From Molanna angustata (Eukaryota; Arthropoda; Insecta; Trichoptera; Molannidae), in NCBI GenBank assembly GCA_963576475.1, contig OY754972.1, forward strand, positions 12,111,062 through 12,175,061: 64,000 nt of DNA, in the 5' to 3' direction. Each line of letters starts with the position of its first letter. Position 1 is the stretch's first letter. Under the pieces are notes generated by a model. It had not been told where the DNA came from, searched no databases, and saw only the letters and a list, made by a program, of their open reading frames with translations. Position numbers and translations under genes: made by a program. Below, piece by piece: positions 11,465 to 23,499 of the stretch.

Positions 11465-11855
11465 ACATACCATCATGCCATGTCCCTCGCAGGGTAGGCA
11501 GAGAGAACCGAACGCCACTTATTTCTATCTTGACACACATTCATCGCCTTGTAGACATTCATCGTCTTTTATTCATGCTTCTGACATTTCCGTCTTTCTA
11601 ACTACCGTTCACATGGACGTGCCATCCCTTCCTTGAGCGGCCCCGACCTATCATTCCATTCCTGTCCGCAATGTATATTTCCTTCGTCAGGCGTTCCTCA
11701 TTCATTCTCCTCATGTGCCCAAACCATCTCAATGTGTTCACTTTCATTCTATTAATGACATCTTACTTTATCTTACATTCTCTCCTTATATCCTCATTTC
11801 TGACCCTGTCATAACTCCTTATGTCCTCATTTCTGGCCCTGCTCTAAGTTTATGG
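11465..11855 (-). pseudogene. Non-LTR family 1, RT C-terminus
   Basis: The minus strand resembles 28,861-29,236: a 'cataccatcatgccatgtccc' end, a GRGRPR-like block ('ggccgctcaagg' region), 'gtttgggcacatgaggagaatg', and a duplicated 'aggacataaggagt' stretch at the 5' end of the fragment. Reading frames are broken. It lies inside a block of R1 repeats. Confidence 0.65.
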
Positions 11856-11954
11856 ACTTTCATATTATATGATATCAATACGAAATCAATTGGACAAAGA
11901 GTTTGTGGTGTAGAGGACACAAAAAGGATATGGCGTACGCCATATATAAACACG

Positions 11955-12080
11955 TCACATCGAAACTCCTAGTGTGCACTCTCTACATGATGCCTGTTGA
12001 GAAATTGATGTAAAAAAATATGCTTACAAATTGTGAAATCATGACTCTCCACTATTCCATAGTAGTAGAAAGTAAAAATA
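11955..12080 (-). repeat. Repeat R1 copy
   Basis: 'gtgtgcactctctacatgatgcctgttgagaaattgatg' and 'gtgaaatcatgactctccactattccatag' are the reverse complement of 5,660-5,790. Confidence 0.55.
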
Positions 12081-13504
12081 AAAATTTATAACAATTAAGG
12101 AAAAGGTGAGGAAATTAATATTAAGCGAGGACAGTAAATATTTTTTCTTTAGTCTTTTTTGAACATAGAACGTGGGTTTGACAATGCAATATCCGGATTA
12201 AAATTTTGGTGAATGCACTTCAAACGATGACTAAAAAAAATTTGCATCGTGGAACGGAATAGAATGAATATTATTATCTGAAAACTATCCCTTTTAATTA
12301 TTTATTAATGTCATTGTATGACCTTGATGTTTTCCAAGAAACAAAATGCGTCACAAAATGACCCGTTAACAACAAAAAATATCTGTAGTATTCTCAGAGA
12401 AATAATACAGAAAAATATAATTCTTTCTCCCCTTCGAGAATAATATAATCATTATTGACATGTTTTGGCTGTAAGATACATGTTTATACCCGTAATGACG
12501 CCAATTTAGGCATCTGAAAAATGATAACAAATTATTTTGCGTTCATATAAACAATGATAATGTTATTAAGAAACAATCACAACGCCGCCTAGCAACATAG
12601 TAAATAGTATTTTGTGTTTGATTCTACAACATTTATTGACCCAATATATTATCTTTTTAATTAGGATTATTTGTGCAAAATTTAGCCCAAAATGATTGTA
12701 ACAATAAAACAGGTAAGGTGATTATTCAAGTCACGTTGCATGTAGCATGTTTCATATCAACATTGTTTTTTCACTAGACTTATTTGTGACCACTGTTACT
12801 ATAGCAAGATAGGTCCGTGGCAGAGCGAATAAACTTCAACAAACAGTGTACAATAACTTAAAGCAATTTTAATTCAATCAGAAAATATATAGCAAATTTC
12901 CGCTCTGTTACTGACCCATGTGATATATTTTTATTTACCTAATTTGACACCAAACTTGACTTCTCAGTTAATTCATTTAAGGGAAATGAAGTTTGTATAT
13001 TGACAAGTTTTATGTAATAAAATAAATTCACCTAAAGGATTACTTATATGTTTTAGATAGTTCCGGATTAAAGTAGATTTGATGGGATTTCTGACAAAAC
13101 TTGGTCAATAATACACATTAATTAATTTTGATATGCTTAATTAATATTAACAATTATGAAAATAACAACAAATACTATATTCCAGAAAGATAATATGCCA
13201 TTCAGGTCGATGAACACATTAATACAATATGTAAATAAATACCTATATATTATTCCTAGAGTATGTGTTGTAAACCTTTTATAAAGAGACATCTGTGTAG
13301 TATTAATACATGTAAATGTATACCTATAGCTAATAAGAGATATTTTATTTTAATTGTACTTTCAAAAATGTAATGAAAAAATTAATCTGTTTCAATTGAT
13401 ATATAGGAAATATGTAATGTAATTATGTACACTTATTATTCCATAGTATTCCTGACGTAAGTTAAAAGAAGGTCTAAGCTAATAGTGAATGGAGTGGTGA
13501 GTAT
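12081..13504. other. Intergenic AT-rich DNA
   Basis: Nothing recognised; no long open frame and no repeat seen elsewhere in the window. Confidence 0.4.
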
Positions 13505-13885
13505 TCTATTTTATTTTCTCGGGCAACTAACAGGTATTATATGATTCCATTTTAAAATTAAAATTACTAATAAAGGGTGGAAATCCATTTTAAAATTAAT
13601 AAAAAAATGTACCAAAGTATTTTTCCACAAAATTCGATTTCAATGAGCGAAGGTTTTCGCTGAGGTGACTTGGCATTATCAACATTGTAAAAAGCGTTGG
13701 ATGATTTTTGTTTAAATTGGTTAGTTTCATTTTAGACCTTGATAATGTCCAGTCGTCATTAAAAACATTCGGTCATTGTAATCAAATTTTGTAGAAAAAT
13801 ACTTTAGTATATTTGTTCATTAATTTTAACAGGTATTATGTTAAATATTAATTTAACACACACCCAATAACAAGTTGTCAAATTA
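13505..13885 (-). mobile_element. Two SINE-B tail fragments
   Basis: 'tcgggcaactaacaggtattat' at about 13,519 and 'acaggtattatgttaaatattaatttaacaca' at about 13,830 both match the SINE-B tail. About 300 bp of unrelated DNA separates them, which suggests that an older copy was split or that two partial copies lie close together. Confidence 0.55.
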
Positions 13886-13888
13886 TTT

Positions 13889-14105
13889 ATTTATTTATTT
13901 AATGTAGCTTTTCAGGCAACTAACAGGTGCTATGTCAAATAAATATTTGATACTCACCCAATAACAAGTTGCCACATACTGGAGACTTATGATATTTATT
14001 GTCTCACAGATCCAGACTGCAAACACAATTAAAAACTGTGTCTCCACCGGGAATCGAACCCGGAAACCTTGGATCAGCAGTCAGATACCTAACCAACTGA
14101 GCCAC
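13889..14105 (-). mobile_element. SINE-B, full length
   Basis: The minus strand begins with a tRNA-like head (GTGGCTCAGTTGG A box, GGTTCGATTCCCGG B box) at 14,105, followed by a body ('ctgtgagacaataaatatc', 'ccagtatgtggcaacttg') and a TAAATAAATAAATA tail at 13,889. The next 60 bp (14,107-14,170) repeat part of the body. Confidence 0.75.
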
Positions 14106-14189
14106 AAAATTCTTGAGATAATATTTATTATTTCACAGATCCAGACTGAAAACACAATTATAAACTATGTCTTCACTGGAACGTAAAAA

Positions 14190-15345
14190 CAATCAAATTA
14201 AAACTGAATATCACTGTTCTCCGTTAATAAGGGAGTGAAGCAAAAGTGCATATTATCACCGTGGCTCTTTAATTTATACATTGACTACTGTGTGAGAGCA
14301 CTAAAGAATGAGAACATTGGGTTGAATCTGGAAGGTGTTACTGTATGATAAATAATGTATGCAGATGACAAAGTATTGATGGCAGAAAGTGTGGAAGACT
14401 TGGAATGTTTGGTTAAAACAATAATCGATGGATGCATGCAAAATGGAATGAAAATGAATGCAACTAAATCTAAAGTGATGGTATTTGAGAAGAGTGAAAG
14501 ATGAACAAAATGCGAGATACGAGTGGAGAATGTACAATTAGAACAAGTGGATGAGTATTTATACTTAGGAAGCATGTTTCAGTGCGATGGAAGACTGGAA
14601 AAAGATATTGAAAGGAGAGTAATGGCAGGTAATAGAGTGAATGGTGTATTAAGATCTGTAATGGCTGACCCAATTATTTCGAGGCAAACAAAGCTCGGGG
14701 AACACAATGGTATCGTCGTACTGACTCTAATGTATGCTAGTGAGACATGGACATGGCAGATGACGCATGAAAGTAGAATTAACGCGGTTGAAATGAGGTC
14801 ACTAAGACGAATGTATGGTAAAACAGTGTATGATAGAATAAAGAATGGCACAGTTTTAAGCCATTCGGTTTCTGTGCGGGCGTCCTGGGTTCGATTCCCA
14901 GCAGAGGAGAAATTTATTTAAATTCATTTCCCACGCTAATGTTGCTTCTCTGGGCTGGAAACACTGGTTACTTGGAAGAAATTACCATACGGCAATAAAC
15001 TCGCCACTTGCGCAGGGTGAAAGGAAGTTTTCATTATTATTATTATTGAAAGAAATATCGTAAGTAAGATGAAAATAAATGCCCTAAGGTGGTTTGGCCA
15101 CATAGAAAGAATAAGTGACTGTCTGACAAAAAAAGTATATAAGGCTGATAAAAGAGGAACGAACGGTAGAGGTTGTCCAAGGAAAAGTTGGTACGATCAC
15201 TTAAATGGAATTTTGAAAGATGGAGATGTTAAAAGAGAAGATGCATGGATGCAAGAAGCGAGAAATTTATGTCAAGAGAGAGGAGTCTGGCGTTCAGTTC
15301 TCTCTGCCTACCCCAATTAGGAAATGGGCGTGATGGTATGGGGAA
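14190..15345 (+). pseudogene. Non-LTR family 1 reverse transcriptase, broken by a SINE
   Basis: The fragment holds the end of the RT domain including the catalytic YADD motif (about 14,358-14,372, context 'atgtatgcagatgac'). It continues with YLYLGSMFQ, YASETWTW, NAVEMRSLRRMYG and, after an interruption at 14,846-15,050, LRWFGHIERI and CPRKSWYDHLNGIL, ending at a stop near 15,320. Several in-frame stops ('tgatga', 'tgaac') inactivate it. SINE-A is inserted in the middle, and about ten codons present in the 17,018 copy are missing there. Confidence 0.8.
14846..15050 (+). mobile_element. SINE-A inserted in family-1 RT
   Basis: Head lacks its first bases but shows 'aagccattcggtttctgtgcgg', B box GGTTCGATTCCCAG, body 'gaggagaaatttatttaaattc', tail 'aaactcgccacttgcgcaggg' and an ATT microsatellite end. 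RT coding sequence resumes right after it, so the SINE is younger than the RT copy. Confidence 0.85.
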
Positions 15346-15996
15346 TATCACTTAAAAAACGAAGTTGCCTGTTTTAGTTGACACTATTAGAAATAACTTT
15401 ATTCATTAAGTAAAATAAATAGTGTGCAATATATTTGTATAACATAAATAAAAACATGGTATCAATATGATAGGTTGTCAACCCATATTGTAGAATATTG
15501 AATATGTATAGTTAGGGTCAGTGCAAATCATTTTATTGGATATTTTTGTTATCAGTAAAATATGAATTAATGCATAGTACATAGGTTATAACCATTCAAG
15601 CTGACTGATATGGTATAAACAATAAAGAAATACAGTAACATTAATCATTTTATAAGAAAACAAAAATTATTTTTAACAAAACAGTGAACAGATCAATACT
15701 AAACTGATATTCATTATTGAATCAAAAATCACAAATCTAAATTCTCCATAATTGTCCAACAGTGTTTCAATTTTATTTTAAATTGAAAATCTATGTGCAG
15801 TTACGGGTAGAGTATTAACATTATGTTAACTTTCAAAACTTAATAACAATTACATCCTTTTTTTCACATGAAACATGACAAATAATTTAATTAATTATAG
15901 TTTGTCAAAATTATTTAATAATAACTAGTAAACATATGAGGTATGGGTTTTTTAGTGCTCGATATATCAGTTATCAAAATTGCATAATGTAAACAC
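15346..15996. other. Intergenic AT-rich DNA
   Basis: Nothing recognised apart from the GTAAACAC target duplication of the adjoining element at 15,989-15,996. Confidence 0.4.
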
Positions 15997-16518
15997 TAGG
16001 GATATCAATCCAACAGGATTGTTGCGGATTTTCTTAAAAATTGCTGGATGCATTAATTTTTTATTTTTAATAAAAACTAAAATATTCTCAAAAGAATAAG
16101 ACAACTTAGTTGTTTTTGTATTTGTAAGTACATATAAGTCAATTTAAAATAGTATGAATAAGTCATATTATATCTTTTTAATTGTCTTTATTTTGTTGTG
16201 CAAAATTATTATATTGACTAATGTTTTTGTACATTTCTCGGTAAATGAGTTATTTATTTCAATGTTGGTAAATCTCCAAATGTCTTACTTGGATACTCAT
16301 ATTATACCTTTTTGTCATATTATTAGAGTTGTTACGATTTTGCATGGAATCTTAATGTTTTATAAAACAAGGTACTCTTTTACACCATTATTTGGAAAAT
16401 GAATTAATTGCGGATCTGCAGCGCTGGATCCAGTGCATTTTGCTGGATCCAGCAAGCCCAAAAATGTGCTAGATCCAGCTGGATTGCTGGATGTGGGATT
16501 CAGCAATTGCAATCTCTA
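15997..16518. mobile_element. hAT-like non-autonomous element with 8-bp TSD
   Basis: Ends are TAGGGATATCAATCC on the left and, reading inward from the right, TAGAGATTGCAATTGC. Perfect 8-bp direct repeats GTAAACAC flank it at 15,989-15,996 and 16,519-16,526, as expected of hAT transposition. The right end carries several CTGGATCC subrepeats (16,420-16,500). A short frame inside (16,154-16,402) is AT-rich and looks fortuitous; there is no transposase. Confidence 0.8.
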
Positions 16519-16603
16519 GTAAACACTGAACAGAAAGAAAATTATAAAGAGATGAAAATGATAATAAATTAATACTTAATTTTTTTATTTAAAAAAAAAT
16601 GAA

Positions 16604-16745
16604 TATGTCCTTGTTAAACATGTACCTACATATACATCTTCCTACATTCCCTCAATTAAGCATAAATGCTTGTGCTTTAGGTGAACGAAATCCGTTGTGG
16701 CAGGATTCGAACTCTAACTAACCACTCTGCTATCGGCCCATCTGA
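16604..16745 (-). mobile_element. SINE-C copy
   Basis: The minus strand starts 'tgggccgatagcagagtgg' (A box region), has the B-box-like AGTTCGAATCCTGCC, then 'ttcgttcacctaaagcacaagc', 'gggaatgtaggaagatgtatatg' and ends 'ttaacaaggacatattcat'. Confidence 0.75.
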
Positions 16746-16814
16746 TTAATATTTAAATAAAAAGATTTGGACTAAGGTAGACGGACATAAGTCAAAACTT
16801 GTAAACAAATATGA

Positions 16815-17003
16815 TTTAGACAATGAAGGTATGATAGATACTTATTTAGACAATGAAGGTATGATACTTATTTAGACAATGAAGGTATGATACTTATTTA
16901 GACAATGAAGGTATGATACTTATTTAGACAATGAAGGTATGATACTTATTTAGACAATGAAGGTATGATACTTATTTAGACAATGAAGGTATGATACTTA
17001 TTT
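16815..17003. repeat. 26-bp tandem repeat, about seven units
   Basis: The unit 'gacaatgaaggtatgatacttattta' recurs seven times (AATGAAGGTATGATA at about 16,822, 16,852, 16,878, 16,904, 16,930, 16,956 and 16,982). The first interval is 30 bp because of a GATA insertion; the rest are exactly 26 bp and almost identical. The array abuts the 3' end of a family-1 retrotransposon fragment. Confidence 0.9.
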
Positions 17004-17017
17004 ACGCAATGAAAACA

Positions 17018-17745
17018 TACATACCATCACGCCGTATCCCTACTTGGGGTAGGCAGAGATGATCGAACGCCAGACACTTCTTTCTGACATACATGTTTTG
17101 CCTCATTTACATCCATGCATCGCATCATACATGCTCTCCTATTATTCTGACTTCGTATATTACCATCTTTCAAAATCTCATTTATATGATCATGCCAACT
17201 CTTTCTCGGGCGGCCACGACCTCTCATTCCACTCTTTTCAGCCTTGTATACTCTCTTTGTCAGGTGCTCATCGTTCATTCTCTCCACATGTCCGAACCAT
17301 CGTAGTGTATTTACTTTCATTCTACTCACAATATCTCTTTCAATCTTGCATTCTCGTCTGATGTCTACATTCCTTATCCTATCATAGATTGTTCTACCAC
17401 ACATTCGTCTGAGGGATCTCATTTCCACAGCGTTAATTTTACTTTCATGCATCTTCTGCTATGTCCATGTCTCACTTGCATACATTAATGTTGGTACGAC
17501 TATTGCATTGTGCACAGCGAGCTTTGCTGTCCTTGAGATAATCGGGTCGGCCATTATTGTTCTTAATGCACCGTTCACCCTATTTGCTGCCGTTACCCTT
17601 CTTTCTATATCCTTTTCCAGTCTTCCATCACGCTGAAACATACTTCCTAGATACAAATATTCATCCAATTCTAGTAATTCATTATTCACTCGTATTTCGC
17701 ATTCTGTTTTTCTTTCGCTTTTTTCAATTACCATTTCTTTAGACT
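17018..17745 (-). pseudogene. Non-LTR family 1 RT C-terminus
   Basis: Translation on the minus strand gives DEYLYLGSMFQ, RVTAANRVNGALR, YASETWT, then a stop, then NAVEMRSLRRMCGRT, LRWFGHVERMND, GRGRPRKSWHDHINEIL. The 3' end is 'gggatacggcgtgatggtatg'. It is 5'-truncated with one in-frame stop at about 17,459, otherwise well preserved, so it is among the younger copies of the family here. Confidence 0.8.
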
Positions 17746-18809
17746 TAGCTCCAATGAAAACAGAAATAACATTTAATGAGTATCAATTAATAAAAATGGG
17801 AACAGCGTTGCACCGAAACATCCTGGACAAATGAGATGTAAATAGGTACTAACCACAGACAAATAATCTAGTAGGTATTAACCATTTATTAAGATCCTTG
17901 AAATACTAAGTTCATAACTATTTATTTGGTTGATTCCATTTCATATCAAAATAAAAATAATATGGTTTTGATTGATTTCATTTTAATGTAATTCTTGAAA
18001 TATATATGTAAAAAAGAGTGGACAGATAATTCTTAAAAATTGTATTTAAACTTGATATTAGTTAGAAAGTGCTACACAGAAAGGTTTCTAAATAAACAAT
18101 GAATAATATGTTTAGGGAAAATCCCTGTTAGAGAGTTAATTATCCTAATAAATGAAGATATTTTCATTTAGATTGTAATTTGGCAAACAAGTTGTGTGAC
18201 GTAGGCAGTCACATTTTTTATGGCATAGCAATGACAAACAAACACTGATAAGTTCTACGTGAAATACTTTTATGAAATATTTGTAAATGGCAGATAAATG
18301 TCGCTTAGTGGAAGTTGAGGTGAAAAATACGGCCACGATGACCCGTAGTAGACAATGCTTTGACCGCCTCCAAGGATAAACTCTATTTTAAGAACTGTAT
18401 CAATTCAATCGATTGCCTTTTTAAAATGTATTCTTTATAAAAAGCCTTTCTAAATTTATAATATCTTAACTAAATGTGGACTGAATTAGTCCTTTCACAG
18501 TCTTTCTTACTGAAAATTAATTAGGTAAGTATATTGATTTACAATAAGCATTATTAATATTTTTGAGTGAACTACGTGGAATGTTTTTGTGGTTCAAACA
18601 CAGTGAATTATAATAAATAAAATTGCAAAAAAACAATTTAAAATACACATATGTATTTCTTGTATTTCATAATGCTCAACAAAAGAAAACGAGTGGGTTG
18701 TGGCCAACGCTAAACTCCTCACTAACAAGTCATTCTATAAAGTATTCAATTTTGTATGGAAAATTTTCAGCATTTTCATAAAATGAGTTCGTTAAATTAT
18801 TTTTTATTT
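17746..18809. other. Intergenic AT-rich DNA
   Basis: Nothing recognised except an R1 scrap at about 18,690-18,730 ('gagtgggttgtggccaacgc'). Confidence 0.4.
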
Positions 18810-19240
18810 AAATATTTTAGTATGAAAACTTGATAACTCTTCAATGCCATTTTACGAAAATGATGTGCCTTTTTACCAATTTGGAAATTAAAATATCAAA
18901 TTTTAAGTTTCCTGAGCTTGGGGTCACTGAAATATTTGACAGTTAAAAAAATTGAGAGGCACCATTCAGATATTCTTCAAAATCTAATGGGGTCTAAGCG
19001 AGTATTAGATATACATATTTGCAAAATTTGAAAAGAATAAAATGAGTACTTTAGTCTATAATCGATTAAGTAAATAAACACGCCGTAAGCACACACACAC
19101 ACACACAGATACATTATGATGAAACTTTCAGAATACAATCTAAGCATGATACTAATTGATAATCTGCAATAAAAAAATACCCTTAAAAATTGCAAAATCA
19201 TAACTCCCCACTATATCCCCTTGGGTCAGTGAGGAATAAA
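18810..19240 (-). repeat. Repeat R2, left arm of a large inverted repeat
   Basis: This arm is the reverse complement of 19,900-20,285. Shared blocks include 'tcaaattttaagtttcctgagcttggggtca', 'aaaatctaatggggtctaagcgagtattagatata' and 'cccttgggtcagtgagga'. It holds about 80 bp, including a short (CA)n, that the right arm lacks. About 660 bp separate the arms. Confidence 0.75.
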
Positions 19241-19899
19241 AATAAATGACATATTTATAGGTGTCACTAAATATGACATTCATTTAAATAATTATTAAAG
19301 CTAATATTATATTTAAACCTATTTAATTTAAAATAATATATATGAAATCATCATAAATTAGCAATAAAATAATAAATATAATTGGAATAGTAGTTCTGTA
19401 CTTATGCAATGCTAATAACAATTATAATTCTAGACTTTTCCAGTAAGTACACAAATAAATCATATCGATATCAGAGAAAATGTTTTCTAAAAATAAACAA
19501 TTTTATATTGAGTACAATTGTATTTTATTCACTCACAATCTATAAGAAAAGGGTCAATGTATAAATTCAATTTTAATATCTCAGGAAACTTGTAAATATA
19601 AATTTTGCTTTAAAAATAAAGATACATTGCAACAAACCTGAACAAGAAGATTCCTTTGTGTTAATTTCTGTCACTTCAATCATAGAATATAGATATATAT
19701 TCTGACTTCAATATTCAATCCACATAGGCGCCACAACCCTCTGTGAGCTTTCTCTGTTTAAGGTAGATACCTAAATTCTACCTTAAACATTTGAGAAGTT
19801 CATTTTTTGGGTGTAGTTCTAGAATGAAGTATAATTTGCTTTTCAAAAATGAATAACATTCCATTGACAGAGAAAATTAATGGTGTAAAAATGATTCAA

Positions 19900-20285
19900 G
19901 TGATTTTTACTCCTCACTAACCCAAGGGGATATAGTGGAGAGTTATGATTTTGCAATTTTGAATGCTATTTTTTATTGCAGATAATTATCAATTAGTAAG
20001 TATCATGCTGAGATTGTATTCTGAAAGTTTAGACTAAAGTACTCATTCGATTCTTTTCAAATTTAGCAAATATGTATATCTAATACTCACTTAGACCCCA
20101 TTAGATTTTGAAGGATATCTGAATAGTGCTTCTCAATTTGTTTAACTGTCAAATATTTTAAATTGACCCCAAGCTCATGAAACTTAAAATTTGATATTTT
20201 TATTTTCAAATTGGTAAAAAAGACACATCAGTTTCATAAAATGACATTGAAGAATTATCTAGTTTTCATAATAAAATATTTACAG
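19900..20285 (+). repeat. Repeat R2, right arm of a large inverted repeat
   Basis: It begins 'ttttactcctcactaacccaagggga' and ends in 'ctagttttcataataaaata'. It pairs with 18,810-19,240. A third, shorter copy sits in the zucchini intron at 54,571-54,715. No coding capacity is seen. Confidence 0.75.
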
Positions 20286-22438
20286 AGTCTATTATTTTTA
20301 CATACATTATTCCATCTCTTTCTAGTGGCAGTCAATTAGCGACTAGATTCTCTGTTCTGTGTACATATTACATATTTCTTATGATATCTGACATCAATTT
20401 AAACTATTTTTTTGGCGCAAACATTTTTTTTTCTATCATTTTTATTTTATATATAGTTAAAAAAAATAAACATTCATAGTTTTAAATTTGTCGGAATCAC
20501 ATTTTCTACGTGCTTTTATTTGATTACAACTTATTATTTAAGATTAAATACTTGTGATTTTTATGACTTTGGAAATATTACAGTCGTATAACTCAAATCC
20601 TAATAATAATTAAAATATACATATTTAGCATCCTAGAAATCATATTTTAGCAAATATGACTTCGTTGAATGCACTAATCAATAAGTCGCGAACAAAATAT
20701 ATGACATGATTATGATTTGAAAAAAAAAACATCTACTATGATGTGTGAAGTTACTCATTTCACAACCCAAATGAACCGTTTTAGCGCGTAATTCAAAATA
20801 TTTTTTTCAAATTGCTATAAAAAGCTTTATAGAGAAAATAAAAAATAAAAATTTATACAGTATTTTCTATTATTTTTTGTACTATTTTTATAGTAAAAGA
20901 AAAAAAAGTGAATGTTCCCTATTGACCTACTGTATTTTTGTCTATTATTCTCTACACATACAAAAGCATGGCTTTATTTGGAATTTTTTCAATATATATA
21001 ATAATAATTAATTTTGAAAGACAGCAAGCATTTAGTTTCAAAATTGGGTAGTCAGATAATTTTTTCATTATAATTTTTAATATCAATCTTTGTGCAATTT
21101 CTAGAGGCAAAATGGATTTTATATACTTCTTTTCCAATACAACAATGCAATATTGCATTATTAAGCAATTATACGCGAAAGCGTAATATATATTTTTAAG
21201 TTAAGAATGTTTCTGAAATTAATAAATATGTAAATAAGCTTTCTGAATCTATTTATATCTTGAAATTTGTAACTAAGATATAGATTAAAAAAGAGTATAT
21301 TTGATACTAAGTATCACCGTATTGTGGTGACTGTATTTGCATAGTTAAACACTATTTATATGTATATTGAATATCTACCTACCAAAATAGCGTTATTTTT
21401 AAAATAATTTAAGATATCTCTGTAATTGGCTTTGATATGTGTAATGTTTTTAAGCAATTTATGCAATAGCTGTTGAGATGAAATAAAATAAAATAAATAA
21501 ATTATAGATTTAGAAAAAAACTTTTTATTTTTTATCATGGTCACGATTAAAATACTCGCTAAAAAATTCAAACTGGCAAAGTTCAAATGACGTGCGTTAT
21601 TATTGGACGGAATATTTTCAGGTGGGTGTACCTGCGCAGAGCTGATCTCAAAACTTGGTCAGTCTCTCGGGAAAAATAGAATATAAATAATCAATAGGTA
21701 TATTTAATTTCTTCTCTAAAAATAAATCTTTGATATTATTTTTTACTGCGCACAAAAAAACAATTTGTAAATTATAATATTTATATGCAGATAAATTTAC
21801 TACTCCAGATAAAATTTATATTTGTTTTATTTTTAATTATTTATCGAGTCATAAGTCCACAGAGTAACTTGTAAAAAATAATTATTAATGTAATGATTAC
21901 GGAATATCATATAATAAATGTATGTTAAAGACCAGGGTTGGACAAACTTAGAGCCAGATTCAGAAATTCATAGGAAAATTTTCGTTTTGGTTATCCCCAG
22001 TAAAAAAAATCCAATCAACAAGATATTTTCAGTTATTTTTTGATAAAATAAAACAGAATCATTCAATTTTTCTTTGTTTATTTCGATATATTGAATTAAA
22101 GTCCGCACAGCGAGTATTTCAGTCTTCTTTCCTTTTTTTTCCATTGCAATGCATGTGAATGAAATGGCCAAGTTTGAAGTTTTTTTTAATTTATATGCTT
22201 TTATTATTTTTGTCACATATTGCTCGCGGGCCACACTAAAACATCGGCCAGTGGGATCTTATAGACTGATCGTATAATACAGCAGATAATTAATATAAGT
22301 GTCAGATCGTATAATAAGTGTCTATGCATTTTATGAATTCACAAACAAAAAAAATGACAAATGTACTCATTATAACCCTGAGTCACAGAAGAGTAAATCT
22401 ATAGAAGTATTTTAACAAATTCGTCTGCGTACCCACTG
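20286..22438. other. Long AT-rich intergenic stretch
   Basis: About 2.1 kb with no recognised gene or repeat. Open frames here are short and compositionally like the background. Confidence 0.4.
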
Positions 22439-22446
22439 ATCGTCTA

Positions 22447-22585
22447 CAGGGCCGGATCCACCATAGGTTCAAACGGTGCAGTTGCGCCTGGCGCAAATAA
22501 ATCTGGGGCGCCAAATATAACAAAAAAGATTGGGGCCGCTTTGGATCTAGTGCACCAGGCGCCAAATTGGGTAGATCCGACCCTG
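22447..22585. mobile_element. 139-bp hAT-like MITE
   Basis: Starts CAGGGCCGGATCCACC and ends GGTAGATCCGACCCTG, so the termini are inverted, and the middle holds inverted GGCGCCAAAT / ATTTGGCGCC blocks. Flanks ATCGTCTA (22,439-22,446) and ATCTTCTA (22,586-22,593) are an 8-bp target duplication with one mismatch. CAGGG termini with an 8-bp duplication fit hAT. Confidence 0.8.
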
Positions 22586-22593
22586 ATCTTCTA

Positions 22594-23499
22594 AATACCA
22601 ATTTGCCATTTGACCGTCATCTGGTGCTAGCAGTCGTCCAAGTTGGTCATTTGGGGCTCAATATCAGGACAGCAGTGGGCGAAATATACTTATAGTATTT
22701 TTTTTATATTTATGACATTACGTTTTTGGGAAAAATTCTTCAAAATTAATTTGTATGTAATCAAATATATGGTAATATCTTAGATTAGTTGTCTCTCACA
22801 TACATAATATAAGTGCAACATTTTATAAAAAGAGTTTTTTTATTTATTTTTTTAATTTCAGTTTTTTCAGTTTTTTTTTAATTTCACATACATAATGTAC
22901 ATACATACCATATGCAGCGCAGGAAATTTATTTGGATTAATTTCATTTTATCTTGTCTATTTGATCTTATGTTGTACTAATACTTTATTTTTTGTAACAA
23001 TAAGACAAATAATAAATAAATTAACAAATTAAAAAGTGGCCATTGGGTTTCTTTGACGGTTCTTCTCAATGGATCTCATAGAACCGTCGGATTGATTGTA
23101 AAATAATAATTGTTGTTTTATTTATTACCACATATTTATCCTTACACCTAATAAAACACAATTTTCTTTATAAAATTTTGCAAATCTGAATTTTGATTTA
23201 AGATTTTTTTTATTTACAATAAATTATCTGACTAATTATTAACAGTTTATTAGGTAGAGATTTCAAATAATAGTGGAGGTGTTTCGGCCCTGAACATTTT
23301 AAGGGTGTGCCTACCCCCACATTGCACCCCATTCCTCAATCCAAGTGGCTTCAATGTTTGGATGATTTTAACATGTGTTTAACAGATATGCTACTTCTAT
23401 AGATTTACTCTTCTGTGCCCTGAGTTGAAGTAGAATAAATACTACAAAATTGATAGTATGTACCTATGTACTAAAAATGGATCCAATGTGTAACTCCTC
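22594..23499. other. Intergenic AT-rich DNA
   Basis: Nothing recognised. Confidence 0.4.

Noticed and set aside
14285..14851. Several minus-strand frames of 67-96 codons
   Set aside because: They are antisense to the family-1 reverse transcriptase fragment and have no protein-like motifs.
16154..16402. 82-codon hydrophobic frame
   Set aside because: Lies inside the hAT-like element, is AT-driven (Phe/Ile-rich) and does not resemble a transposase.
16815..17003. CRISPR-like array
   Set aside because: Units are directly contiguous 26-bp repeats without distinct spacers, in a eukaryotic genome.
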